From Solirubrobacteraceae bacterium (lineage in GTDB: Bacteria > Actinomycetota > Thermoleophilia > Solirubrobacterales > Solirubrobacteraceae), in the NCBI GenBank assembly GCA_030447275.1, contig JAUJPF010000006.1:1-64000 (forward strand): DNA of 64,000 nucleotides, given 5' to 3'. The notes under the pieces are model-generated. The model was given only the letters and a program-made list of their open reading frames with translations, made no database searches and was not told the origin of the DNA. This document shows, piece by piece, positions 1-7,891 of this stretch (positions within the stretch are counted from its first letter, which is position 1; every line of letters begins with the position of its first letter). Both the position numbers and the translations under genes were made by a program.

Positions 1-26
1 AGTGCAGTAGAGCCGGTGCCCTCTCC

Positions 27-1100
27 CTATCTACCCGCCCCCAGCGGCGGGGCCCGGTGGGGTGGTATTGGTCCGGCACCGCCCCCCGCGCGCGCAAAGG
101 GGCGCGCGAAAACCCGCCGCCCCTTGGTTGTGCGACCCCGCGGTAATCCTTCCGGTTCTGACGCACATCGACGCAGCAGGGTGCGGATCTGGCCGGCGGT
201 GACCTCCTCGCGGCGGGTCAGGTCGGGCCAGCTGAACCGCAGCCGCTCGTACCCCGCGAGCTTGAGTGCGACGTCTCGCCGACGGTCCTCGACGAGGCGG
301 GACGGGTCGCTGTGGAAGGCGAACCCGTCCGTTTCGACGACGACGCGCTCTTCCGGCCACAGGAAGTCGACCTCGAGCGGCCGCGGCAAGCCGACATCGA
401 GCTGGGCGTTGACGATCGGAAGCGGCAGGTCGTACCGCCGGCACAGCGAGCGCAGCGCCTGCTCGAACCGGCTGCGGGTGGGGCCGGAGCGAGGATCGCG
501 CTCGGCGAGCACCCGCCGCAGCCTGCGCGCGCCGCGGTAGCGCGCACCGGTGTCGAGGATCGCGAGGATCGCGACGGCGTCCAGAGTGCCCCCGCGCGCT
601 GCGCGGGCGACGGCGTCCTCCAGGTCGGATGGCCTCACCTGCCCGGCGAGGTCGACGAGCGTGCGGCTGGGCGTGGTGCAGCGGATCCCGCGGCACTCGG
701 AGGGCTCGAGCGTCAGCGCCCCGTGTACGACGATGCCGCGGCGGCGCCGCGGCCCGTCGCGCGGCACGACGACATGCGGCTCCCGGTCGCTCCCGGGCAG
801 GAGGTCGAGCAGCTCGGCGGCCGAGCGGTGGCTGAGCAGAGCGCCGCGCCCGCAGCTGAGCACCGCTGCCCGCCAGCGCCCCTCCCGCATGAGCGGCGCG
901 ACGCCGTGTGAGAACGCCCCCTCGAACACCTCGACCAGGCGGCCGAGCGCCACGCGGTGGTCGATCTCGTCGAGGCTGAACCCGAGCGCGAGGAGCTCGC
1001 CGCGCCCGACGACCCCGAACCGCGCGGAGGCATACGCGGCGAGCGCCCGCTCCCGCCGTCGATGTGCGTGATCCCGGGCATGGTTCCGGACTTCGTGCAC
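27..1100 (-). CDS. AbiEi-like N-terminal / DUF559 (Vsr-like) C-terminal protein
   Basis: About 357 residues. The N-terminal third (ALAAYASARFGVV, LLALGF, then a winged-helix-like stretch) resembles the AbiEi antitoxin-type DNA-binding domain; the middle contains SRTLVDLA and a GARRLRRVL segment; the C-terminal part carries the DUF559 endonuclease-like core PLEVDFLWPEERVVVETDGF, HSDPSR and RDVALKLAGY. This two-part architecture is common in Solirubrobacterales and usually annotated as a type IV toxin-antitoxin AbiEi-family protein. No AbiEii nucleotidyltransferase toxin lies beside it, so a toxin-antitoxin role is not supported here. The start is uncertain: the only in-frame start before the domain that avoids deep overlap with the divergent Rieske gene is the GTG at 1100. 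Function unknown; a nuclease or DNA-repair role is possible. Confidence 0.75.
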   Translation of the reverse strand: MHEVRNHARDHAHRRRERALAAYASARFGVVGRGELLALGFSLDEIDHRVALGRLVEVFEGAFSHGVAPLMREGRWRAAVLSCGRGALLSHRSAAELLDLLPGSDREPHVVVPRDGPRRRRGIVVHGALTLEPSECRGIRCTTPSRTLVDLAGQVRPSDLEDAVARAARGGTLDAVAILAILDTGARYRGARRLRRVLAERDPRSGPTRSRFEQALRSLCRRYDLPLPIVNAQLDVGLPRPLEVDFLWPEERVVVETDGFAFHSDPSRLVEDRRRDVALKLAGYERLRFSWPDLTRREEVTAGQIRTLLRRCASEPEGLPRGRTTKGRRVFARPFARAGGGAGPIPPHRAPPLGAGR

Positions 1101-1141
1101 ATCGAGGCGTAGGGGGTGCAGGCGGCGGATTCGCCCCCGCG

Positions 1142-1154
1142 TACCCTCAACGCC
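1142..1154 (+). promoter_or_regulatory. Leaderless promoter of the Rieske gene
   Basis: A -10 hexamer TACCCT (1142-1147) is followed by exactly seven bases and then GTG at 1155, with no ribosome-binding site. The spacing puts the transcription start at the start codon. The same arrangement recurs at many genes in the window. Confidence 0.55.
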
Positions 1155-1472
1155 GTGGCCGAGACGATCGACGTGTGTGCCCTTGACGAGCTGCCGCCCG
1201 GCGCGATCCGGCGGGTGGAGTGGGAGGACGTCGAGATCATGGTCGTCAACTGCGGCGACGAGCTGCTGGCCATGGAGGACCGGTGCTCGCACGACAACGG
1301 CGACCTCGCCGAGGGCGAGCTCGACCCCTCCCGCTGCGCCATCGAGTGTCCCCGCCACGGCTCGCGGTTCGACCTGCGCAGCGGCCGGCCGCTCAACCTC
1401 CCGGCCTACGCGCCGGTCGAGACGTTCCCGGTCTCGGTGGAGGACGGGAGGGTCCGGGTAGCCGTGGAGTAG
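1155..1472 (+). CDS. Rieske [2Fe-2S] ferredoxin (non-haem iron oxygenase/Suf-associated type)
   Basis: Small soluble Rieske protein of 105 residues. The two ligand motifs are visible: CSHDNGDL (C-x-H) and [11 protein letters not shown] (C-x2-H), followed by the usual [17 protein letters not shown] strand. It transfers single electrons. It lies 43 bases upstream of sufB, and Rieske proteins of this type are often part of actinobacterial suf operons, so a role in Fe-S cluster assembly is more likely than service to a ring-hydroxylating oxygenase, none of which is nearby. Start: GTG 1155 is preferred because it follows TACCCT by seven bases and gives the usual family N-terminus; an upstream GTG at 1116 would add 13 residues. 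Confidence 0.85.
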   Translation: MAETIDVCALDELPPGAIRRVEWEDVEIMVVNCGDELLAMEDRCSHDNGDLAEGELDPSRCAIECPRHGSRFDLRSGRPLNLPAYAPVETFPVSVEDGRVRVAVE

Positions 1473-1475
1473 AAT
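1470..1475 (+). promoter_or_regulatory. Candidate -10 element of the sufB-sufD operon
   Basis: TAGAAT overlaps the Rieske stop codon, leaving a leader of roughly 34 bases before the sufB ATG. The leader contains GGAG (about 1498-1501). An imperfect inverted pair CTCC/GGAG lies in the leader and might be a regulator site; this is a weak inference. Confidence 0.35.
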
Positions 1476-1515
1476 TCAGACTCCGCAAGTCGGTATTGGA
1501 GACGAACCGCACAAC

Positions 1516-2949
1516 ATGGCCACCCCAGAGACGATCGCCGAGCAGGAAGCCCTCCAGGGCATCAACAGCGACTACACGGAGCGCTACGGCTTCTCCGATG
1601 CCGAGAACTACCTGTACAAGGCGCCCAAGGGGATCAACGAGGAGATCGTCCGCAAGATCTCCGAGTTCAAGGACGAGCCGGAGTGGATGCTCGACTTCCG
1701 CCTGAAGTCGCTCGCGTACTTCGAGGCCCGTCCGATGCCGACGTGGGGCTCGCCGATGCTCGCCGAGGTCGACTTCGACGACATCCACTACTTCGTCCGC
1801 GCGTCCGAGCGCGCCGAGCGCTCGTGGGACGACGTCCCCGAGGACGTCAAGAAGACGTTCGACCGCCTCGGCATCCCGGAGGCCGAGCGGAAGTTCCTCG
1901 CCGGCGTCGGCGCGCAGTACGAGTCCGAGTCGGTCTACCACCAGGTCAACGAGCAGCTCGAGGCCCAGGGCGTCGTGTTCATGGACATGGACACCGCGCT
2001 GCGCGAGCACGAGGACCTCGTCCGCGAGTACATCGGCACCCTCATCCCGCCGAACGACAACAAGCTCGCCGCGCTGAACAGCGCCGTCTGGTCGGGCGGG
2101 TCGTTCGTCTACGTCCCGCCGGGCGTCAACGTCGAGATGCCGCTCCAGGCCTACTTCCGCATCAACACCGAGAACATGGGCCAGTTCGAGCGGACGATCA
2201 TCATCGCCGACGAGGGCTCGTACGTGCACTACGTCGAGGGCTGCACGGCGCCGACGTACTCGAGCGACTCGCTGCACTCCGCGGTCGTCGAGCTGTTCGC
2301 CAAGCCGGGCGCGCGCATCCGCTACACGACCGTGCAGAACTGGTCGGGCAACGTGTTCAACCTCGTCACGAAGCGCGCGGTCGCCGAGCGCGACGCGACG
2401 GTCGAGTGGGTCGACTGCAACCTCGGGTCCAAGCTCACGATGAAGTACCCGAGCGTCTACCTCATGGGCGAGCGGGCGCACGGCGAGATCCTGTCGATCG
2501 CGTTCGCCGGCACCGGCCAGCACCAGGACGCCGGCGGCAAGATCGTCCACGCCGCGCCGAACACGACGTCGAACATCTTCGCCAAGTCGATCTCCAAGGA
2601 CGGCGGGCGCTCGTCGTACCGCGGCCTGCTCGAGGTGGGCAAGGGCGCACACGGCGCGAAGTCGAAGGTGGTCTGCGACGCGCTGCTCCTCGACGAGGAG
2701 TCGCGGTCGGACACCTACCCGACGATCCGCATCGGCGAGGACGACGTCGACGTCGGCCACGAGGCGACCGTGTCGAAGGTCGGCGAGGAGCAGATCTTCT
2801 ACCTCCAGTCCCACGGGCTGACCGAGGAGGAGGCGTCGAAGCTCATCGTCAACGGCTTCATCGAGCCGATCGTCAAGGAGCTGCCGATGGAGTACGCGGT
2901 CGAGATGAACCGCCTCATCGAGCTCCAGATGGAAGGCTCCATTGGCTGA
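1516..2949 (+). CDS. sufB: Fe-S cluster assembly protein SufB
   Basis: Full-length SufB of 477 residues, the scaffold subunit of the SufBCD complex that builds and transfers Fe-S clusters in the cytoplasm. Recognisable SufB segments include the N-terminal [36 protein letters not shown], the beta-helix core with [14 protein letters not shown], and the C-terminal [18 protein letters not shown] and [16 protein letters not shown] at 1516 follows GGAG by 14 bases. It overlaps sufD by eight bases, indicating translational coupling. The ATPase sufC and the cysteine desulfurase sufS are not found next to it in this window. Confidence 0.97.
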   Translation: MATPETIAEQEALQGINSDYTERYGFSDAENYLYKAPKGINEEIVRKISEFKDEPEWMLDFRLKSLAYFEARPMPTWGSPMLAEVDFDDIHYFVRASERAERSWDDVPEDVKKTFDRLGIPEAERKFLAGVGAQYESESVYHQVNEQLEAQGVVFMDMDTALREHEDLVREYIGTLIPPNDNKLAALNSAVWSGGSFVYVPPGVNVEMPLQAYFRINTENMGQFERTIIIADEGSYVHYVEGCTAPTYSSDSLHSAVVELFAKPGARIRYTTVQNWSGNVFNLVTKRAVAERDATVEWVDCNLGSKLTMKYPSVYLMGERAHGEILSIAFAGTGQHQDAGGKIVHAAPNTTSNIFAKSISKDGGRSSYRGLLEVGKGAHGAKSKVVCDALLLDEESRSDTYPTIRIGEDDVDVGHEATVSKVGEEQIFYLQSHGLTEEEASKLIVNGFIEPIVKELPMEYAVEMNRLIELQMEGSIG

Positions 2950-4135
2950 GTGGCAGACCCTCGAGCTCCCGACGTACAAGGGCACGCCCGGCTGGGAGTT
3001 CACCGAGCTGAAGAACTTCGACCTCGCGTCGTTCCCGCGCGCGGAGCGCGGCGAGGGAAAGGTCGAGATCCCCGAGCCGGTGTTCCCCGCGCCGGACGGC
3101 TCGGTGCTGCTGACCCAGGTCGACGCCACGTGGGCGCCGCGCGAGGAGGCCACGGTCGAGGGACCGTTGGTCATGCCGCTCGCGCAGGCCGTCGAGCAGC
3201 ACGGCGACCTCGTCGACCGCTACCTCGGCACGATCGTCCCCGTCGAGGAGGACCCGTTCGTCGCGCGCAACGCCGCGGAGTGGGACGGCGGCCTCTTCGT
3301 CTACGTCCCGCGCAACACGAAGCTCGACGCGCCCGTGGTCGCTTCGGCGATCCAGGCCCAGCAGGGCAGCGCGCTCAACTGGCGCGTGCTGGTCGTGCTC
3401 GACGAGGGTGCCGAGGCCGAGGTGTGGGAGCAGTACCTGTCGGCCGCCGCCGGTCTCTTCACCACCGTCGTCGAGCTCGTCGTCGGCCAGAACGCGTCGC
3501 TGCGCTTCGTCTCCGCCCAGGACCTCGACGAGAAGTCGTGGATCTTCGGGACCCAGCGCGCGCGCGTCGAGCGCGACGGCTCGCTCGACTGGGTCGTGCT
3601 CGGCTTCGGCAGCGCGAACGGCAAGGTCTTCCAGAACACGATCCTCGACGGCGAGGGCGCGAGCGGGAAGGTCACGGGCGCGTACGCGACCCGCGGGCGC
3701 CAGCACCTCGACTTCGACACGACCCAGGAGCACGCGGCGGCCAACTGCACGTCGGACCTGGCGTTCCGCGGGATCCTCGCGGCGCGGTCGAGCGCGGTGT
3801 GGCGCGGGATGATCAAGGTCGACCCGGGCGCGCAGCAGACCGACGCGTTCCAGGAGTCGCGCAACCTGCTGCTCTCGAAGAAGGCCCACGCCGACGCGAT
3901 CCCCGGCCTCGAGATCCTCGCCAACGACGTGCGCTGCACGCACGCGGCGGCGATCGCCCAGATCGACCCCGACCAGGTCTTCTACCTGCGCTCGCGGGGC
4001 CTGCGCCAGGAGGCAGCGGAGCGCCTCGTCGTCGAGGGGTTCCTCGCCGAGCTGGTCGAGCGCTTCGAGGCGGGTCCGATGCGCGAGGCGCTGGCGACGG
4101 CGCTCGAGAAGCGCCTCGAAGCCGTCCTCGGCTAG
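2942..4135 (+). CDS. sufD: Fe-S cluster assembly protein SufD
   Basis: SufD of 397 residues, partner of SufB and SufC in Fe-S assembly. The C-terminal beta-helix signature is clear: [49 protein letters not shown] and [11 protein letters not shown]. Translation starts at TTG 2942 inside the 3' end of sufB, preceded by GGAAGG near 2930; the TTG start and overlap imply coupling to sufB translation. The gene ends with TAG twelve bases before the stop of the convergent P450 gene. No sufC, sufS or sufU follows, so the rest of the pathway must be encoded elsewhere. Confidence 0.95.
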   Translation: MAEWQTLELPTYKGTPGWEFTELKNFDLASFPRAERGEGKVEIPEPVFPAPDGSVLLTQVDATWAPREEATVEGPLVMPLAQAVEQHGDLVDRYLGTIVPVEEDPFVARNAAEWDGGLFVYVPRNTKLDAPVVASAIQAQQGSALNWRVLVVLDEGAEAEVWEQYLSAAAGLFTTVVELVVGQNASLRFVSAQDLDEKSWIFGTQRARVERDGSLDWVVLGFGSANGKVFQNTILDGEGASGKVTGAYATRGRQHLDFDTTQEHAAANCTSDLAFRGILAARSSAVWRGMIKVDPGAQQTDAFQESRNLLLSKKAHADAIPGLEILANDVRCTHAAAIAQIDPDQVFYLRSRGLRQEAAERLVVEGFLAELVERFEAGPMREALATALEKRLEAVLG

Positions 4136-4147
4136 CGCCGGCCGCGG

Positions 4148-5554
4148 CTATCCGGCGCCGATCCGCACGCGCCCGCCGCCGTACGGGACGACGACGACGC
4201 CGCGGCGCGCCCGCGGCGTCAGCTCGCGGTCGGCGGGCTCGATCCCCGTCCGCCGGAGGATCGTGCCGAGCCCGACCTTGATCTCGAGCTCGGCGAGCGA
4301 CGAGCCGAGGCAGCGATGCGCGCCGCCGCCGAACGGCAGCCACGTGTACGGCGCGGGCGGCTCGCCGAGGAAGCGCTCCGGCTCGAAGCGCTCCGGGTCC
4401 GGATAGAGCTCGGGGTCGTGGTGGATCGCCCACGCGTCGATGAGCACGAGCGTGCCGGGCGGGACGACGTGCGGCCCGATGGGGAACGGCTCGTCGAGGA
4501 CCCGGCCCGCGGCGATCGGGATCGGCGAGCGGATCCGCAGCACCTCCTTCACCAGCGCCCCCAGGTACTGGTCGTCGTGCTCGCGCGCCGCGACGGTCGC
4601 GCGCTCGCGCACCGCCGGGTTGTGCGCGAGCAGGACGCCGCCCCAGGCGATCGCGGCCGCCGTGGTTTCGTGCCCGGCGGCGATCAGCGTGATGAGGTCG
4701 TTGCGCAGGTCCTCGCCGGAGAGCGCGTCTCCGTCCTCGTCGCGCGCCTGCACGAGCATCGCGAGGATGTCGTCGCGCTCGGCGAGCCGCGGGTCGGCCC
4801 GTGTCGCCGCGATGTGCTCGTCGAGCAGCGCGTGCAGCCGCCCGTGGTGCTTCCACCAGCGGAGGATCGCGAAGTTGAGCGCCGACCGCCGCTTCGTCTC
4901 CGGGAAGTACGTCATCACCGCCGGCGTCGGGAGCGAGGCCGCGAAGGCCGCGGCCTCGCGGAAGCGCCGCGGCGGCGTGATCCCCGACGACAGCCGTTCG
5001 CTGAGGCGCAGCCGCAGCGTCCCCAGCGGATAGAAGAGGAGGTCGTCGACGAGGCGGCGGAACCGCCGGCGGGTCTCAGCGTCCGTGACGCCGAGGACCG
5101 CGTCGAGGATCACCTCGATCGTCACGTTCTGCGCGACCGTGAGCATCGCGACCGTGTCGCCCGCGCGCCAGCGCTCGACCTCGCGGTCCATCAGCCGCTG
5201 CATCGTGGCGGCGTAGCCGCGGACGCGCTCGCCGTGGAAGGGCGGCAGGAGCAGCTTCCGGCGCGCGAGGTGCTCGGCGGGCTCGAGCAGCATCAGCGAG
5301 CGGTCGTCGAGCAGCGGCCGCACGACGTCGTTGCCGTGGCGCTTGCCGAGCGGATCGCCGGTGAACAGGCGCCGGGTCGCGTCGGGGTCGCTGGTGAGCA
5401 CCGCCGGCGGCATCGTGCCCGGCCTGACGGTGAACGTCGTGCCGAAGCGCCGGTGAGCTGCGCGCGTGAACTCCGGGTAGCGCAGCCCCCACAGCAGGGC
5501 CTGGGCGGGACCGGGGAGCCGCGGGCCGGGTGGGAGCTCGGGCGCGGCGCTCAC
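4148..5554 (-). CDS. Cytochrome P450
   Basis: 468-residue soluble P450 monooxygenase. Hallmarks are present in order: N-terminal PPGPRLPG, the I-helix oxygen-binding motif AAGHETTAAA, the ExxR of the K helix (KEVLRIR), the PERF segment (YPDPERFEPERF) and the haem-binding loop FGGGAHRCLG with the cysteine thiolate. No transmembrane anchor is seen. The GTG start overlaps the TGA of the upstream phosphatase gene (GTGA), making it the last gene of a four-gene overlapping unit with rsbP-like, rsbQ-like and STAS genes. No ferredoxin or reductase gene adjoins, so its electron donors are elsewhere. Substrate unknown; context suggests a small molecule linked to the RsbQ-type receptor/hydrolase. Confidence 0.93.
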   Translation of the reverse strand: MSAAPELPPGPRLPGPAQALLWGLRYPEFTRAAHRRFGTTFTVRPGTMPPAVLTSDPDATRRLFTGDPLGKRHGNDVVRPLLDDRSLMLLEPAEHLARRKLLLPPFHGERVRGYAATMQRLMDREVERWRAGDTVAMLTVAQNVTIEVILDAVLGVTDAETRRRFRRLVDDLLFYPLGTLRLRLSERLSSGITPPRRFREAAAFAASLPTPAVMTYFPETKRRSALNFAILRWWKHHGRLHALLDEHIAATRADPRLAERDDILAMLVQARDEDGDALSGEDLRNDLITLIAAGHETTAAAIAWGGVLLAHNPAVRERATVAAREHDDQYLGALVKEVLRIRSPIPIAAGRVLDEPFPIGPHVVPPGTLVLIDAWAIHHDPELYPDPERFEPERFLGEPPAPYTWLPFGGGAHRCLGSSLAELEIKVGLGTILRRTGIEPADRELTPRARRGVVVVPYGGGRVRIGAG

Positions 5555-6684
5555 GACAGCCGCATGGCCAGGACGCACACGTCGTCGCGCCGGTCCGCCG
5601 ACGCCGCGACCGCGTCGGCGAGCGACCCCGCGACCGCTTCCGGAGCGCGCCCGTCGAGCCCGTCCAGCGCGGCGAGCAGCCCGTCGAGCCCGGTCTGGAG
5701 CGGCCGGTCGCTGCGCTCGATCAGCCCGTCGGTGTAGAGCACGAGCAGCGAGCGCTCCGACAGCTCGACCGCTCCCTCGGGGCGGTCGTTCCAGGTCGTG
5801 TGGGCGTCGAGCGGAGCCGACCGCCCGTCCCACGCGAGGCGCGCCGGGCGCCCAGGCTCGAAGATCGCCGGCGGCGGGTGGCCGGCGCAGGCGTACCGGA
5901 CCGAGCGCAGCCGCACGTCGACCTCGGCGTACGCGACGGTCGCCATCTGCCCGACCTGGTGGCGGCGCGAGAACTCCGACAGCGCCTCGAGCAGCGCGCC
6001 GGGCTCGAAGCCCGTCGAGGCGAGCGCGCGCAGGGCGCTGCGCAGCTGGCCCATCGTCGCCGCCGCGCCGAGCCCGCGGCCGACGACATCGCCGACGGCC
6101 AGCCCGATGCGCTCCCCCGGCTCGAGCCAGAACGCGTCGTACCAGTCGCCGCCGACCTCGAGCCCCTGCACCGCCGGCCGGTACGCGACGCCCAGCTCGA
6201 GGCCCTCGCCCTCCTCGAGCGCGCCGGCGAGCAGGCCGCGCTGGAGCTCGAGCGCCACCTCCTGCTCGCGCCGGCGCGCCCGCACCAGCTCCTGCTCGTA
6301 CCGGCGCCGGTCGGTCGCGTCGAAGACCGTCGTGCGGACCGCCCGCGGCTGCCCGGCGTCGTCGTGGCGCACGACCGAGTTGACGAGCGCCGGCAGCGGC
6401 GTGCCGTCGGCGCGCACGAGATCGATGGCGATCTCGCGCACCGACCCCTGCATCCGCAGCAGCGGCGCGTAGTGGGTCTCGTGGTAGATCCGCCCGCCGG
6501 CGGACAGGAGGTCCTGGAAGCGGCGCACGCCGATGAGACCGTCGCGCTCCAGCCCGGTCAGCTCCTCGAACGTCCGGTTGACGCGCAGGATCGTCCCGTC
6601 GAGCGCCGTCGTCAGGTAGCCGCACGGCGCGCTCTCGAAGAGGTCCTCCGCCGAGTCGTCGAGGAGCGCGTCCGGGACGCTCAC
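5551..6684 (-). CDS. RsbP-like PAS-PP2C (SpoIIE-type) serine phosphatase
   Basis: 377 residues. An N-terminal PAS domain (about 8-125: LFESAPCGYLTT, NRTFEELTG, then TVFDATDRRR) is joined by a short coiled linker (ELVRARRREQEVALELQRGLL) to a SpoIIE/PP2C phosphatase domain. Metal-binding acidic motifs are visible: EVGGDWYDAFW, GDVVGRGLGAAA, LYTDGLIERSD and the terminal DDVCVLAMR. In Bacillus, RsbP dephosphorylates RsbV after energy stress and depends on RsbQ. Here the gene overlaps an RsbQ homologue on its 5' side and lies downstream of a STAS protein, matching the RsbQ-RsbP-RsbV logic. The GTG start overlaps the preceding stop by GTGA. No RsbW kinase or SigB-type sigma factor is adjacent. Confidence 0.88.
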   Translation of the reverse strand: MSVPDALLDDSAEDLFESAPCGYLTTALDGTILRVNRTFEELTGLERDGLIGVRRFQDLLSAGGRIYHETHYAPLLRMQGSVREIAIDLVRADGTPLPALVNSVVRHDDAGQPRAVRTTVFDATDRRRYEQELVRARRREQEVALELQRGLLAGALEEGEGLELGVAYRPAVQGLEVGGDWYDAFWLEPGERIGLAVGDVVGRGLGAAATMGQLRSALRALASTGFEPGALLEALSEFSRRHQVGQMATVAYAEVDVRLRSVRYACAGHPPPAIFEPGRPARLAWDGRSAPLDAHTTWNDRPEGAVELSERSLLVLYTDGLIERSDRPLQTGLDGLLAALDGLDGRAPEAVAGSLADAVAASADRRDDVCVLAMRLS

Positions 6685-7478
6685 TCGGCCAGGAACGCCT
6701 TGATCGCGGCGACGGTCTCGTCCGGCGCGCTGAGGTTCGGGCAGTGCCCGGTGGCCGCGAGGCGGACGAGCCTGCTGTCGGGGAGCCGCTCGTCGACGTA
6801 CTCGCCGACGACCGTCGGCGCGATGGCGTCGTCGGAGCACTGGAGGACGAGGGCCGGCGTGTGCACCCGCTCGAGGTCCTCGCGGTTGTCGGCCAGGAAC
6901 GTCGCCCGCGCGAACGCGGCGGCGATCTCCGGGTCGGTCCGGCAGAAGCTGTTGGTGAGCTCCTCGCCGAGCTCGGGCCGGTCGGGGTTGCCCATGATCA
7001 CCGGCGCCATCGTGCTCGACCAGCCGAGGTAGTTGCTCTCGAGCGACTCGAGGAGGCCGGCGATGTCCTCCTCGGAGAACCCGCCCACGTAGCCCTCGTC
7101 GTCGAGGTAGCGCGGCGACGGCGCGACGAGGACGAGGCGCGAGAACCGCTCCGGCCGCGCGATGGCGGCGAGGGCGCCGATCATCGCGCTGACCGAGTGG
7201 CCGACGAACACGACGTCCTCGAGGTCGAGCTGGTCGCAGATGGCGACGACGTCGCCCGCGTAGCCGGCGAGCGTGGAGTGGCGGCGCCGGTCGAAGGCCG
7301 ACGCGTCCGACCGGCCGTAGCCGACGTGGTCGAAGAGCACGACGCGGTAGTCGTCGGCGAACGCCGGCCACACGAACCGCCACATGCCCTGGTCGCACCC
7401 GAACCCGTGGGCGAAGACCATCGGCTGCCCGTCGGGGACGCCGTGCACGGTCACGTTGTTGCGGGCGACCGCGCTCAC
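6681..7478 (-). CDS. rsbQ: RsbQ-type alpha/beta hydrolase (energy-stress sensor, KAI2/D14-like fold)
   Basis: 265 residues, the same length class as Bacillus RsbQ. The catalytic triad is intact: Ser95 in GHSVSAM, Asp217 in CSDDAIAP and His245 in TGHCPNLS. Family-specific lid segments also match RsbQ: APSPRYLDDEGYVGGFSEED, then NYLGW, NPDRPELGEEL and DNREDLERV. RsbQ activates the PAS phosphatase RsbP, apparently by supplying or responding to a hydrophobic ligand; the plant karrikin/strigolactone receptors belong to the same family. The gene is overlapped by four bases at both ends with the STAS and PAS-phosphatase genes, so the three should be made together. Assignment is by motif and context. 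Confidence 0.9.
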   Translation of the reverse strand: MSAVARNNVTVHGVPDGQPMVFAHGFGCDQGMWRFVWPAFADDYRVVLFDHVGYGRSDASAFDRRRHSTLAGYAGDVVAICDQLDLEDVVFVGHSVSAMIGALAAIARPERFSRLVLVAPSPRYLDDEGYVGGFSEEDIAGLLESLESNYLGWSSTMAPVIMGNPDRPELGEELTNSFCRTDPEIAAAFARATFLADNREDLERVHTPALVLQCSDDAIAPTVVGEYVDERLPDSRLVRLAATGHCPNLSAPDETVAAIKAFLAE

Positions 7479-7813
7479 CGCGGGTCCTCCAGCGGCAGCA
7501 GGCTCATCATCCCGGTCAGCTCGAGGATCTGGACGACGCTCGGGTGCATCCCCGCGCGGACGCGCAGCTCGCGCTCGCGCTGCGACGCCTCGCGCAGCGC
7601 GATGTTCAGCGCCCGGACCCCGGAGGAGTCCATGAACGTCAGCGCGCTGAGGTCGACGAGCACCGATCCGGTGGTGAGGCCTTCGGCGATCGCCGCGGTG
7701 AAGTCGTCGGAGCTCGCGAGGTCCAGCTCGCCGGCCACCGCGACCGTCGTCAGTCCGTCGTCCGCGGAGACGTCGAGCGCGAAGAGCGGCGGGTCGGCCC
7801 CGTCGGAGCTCAC
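7475..7813 (-). CDS. STAS-domain anti-sigma-factor antagonist (RsbV/SpoIIAA-like)
   Basis: 112-residue single STAS domain. The core is recognisable: VAVAGELDLASSDDF, VLVDLSALTFMDSSGVRAL, where the SS pair in FMDSSG is the usual phosphorylated serine site. Such proteins, when dephosphorylated, bind the anti-sigma kinase and free the sigma factor. It is the first gene of an operon with rsbQ and the PAS-PP2C phosphatase, which would be its activating phosphatase. Start: GTG 7813 lies exactly seven bases after TACTCT on the minus strand, so the mRNA is probably leaderless; GTG 7837 is in frame but lies upstream of that promoter. The stop overlaps rsbQ by GTGA. Confidence 0.88.
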   Translation of the reverse strand: MSSDGADPPLFALDVSADDGLTTVAVAGELDLASSDDFTAAIAEGLTTGSVLVDLSALTFMDSSGVRALNIALREASQRERELRVRAGMHPSVVQILELTGMMSLLPLEDPR

Positions 7814-7826
7814 GGGGGCAAGAGTA
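7814..7826 (-). promoter_or_regulatory. Leaderless promoter of the STAS-rsbQ-rsbP-P450 operon
   Basis: On the minus strand TACTCT (7826 to 7821) is followed by seven bases and the GTG at 7813. No good -35 is visible. Confidence 0.5.
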
Positions 7827-7891
7827 CTCGCGATCACGCCGGCGGCACGGCGCGTTGCCGCTGCTCCCGCGGCGGGTACCCCGCCAGAGCG

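Noticed and set aside
27-1100. Type IV toxin-antitoxin system
   Set aside because: No AbiEii toxin gene is adjacent; only the antitoxin-like DNA-binding part is recognisable.
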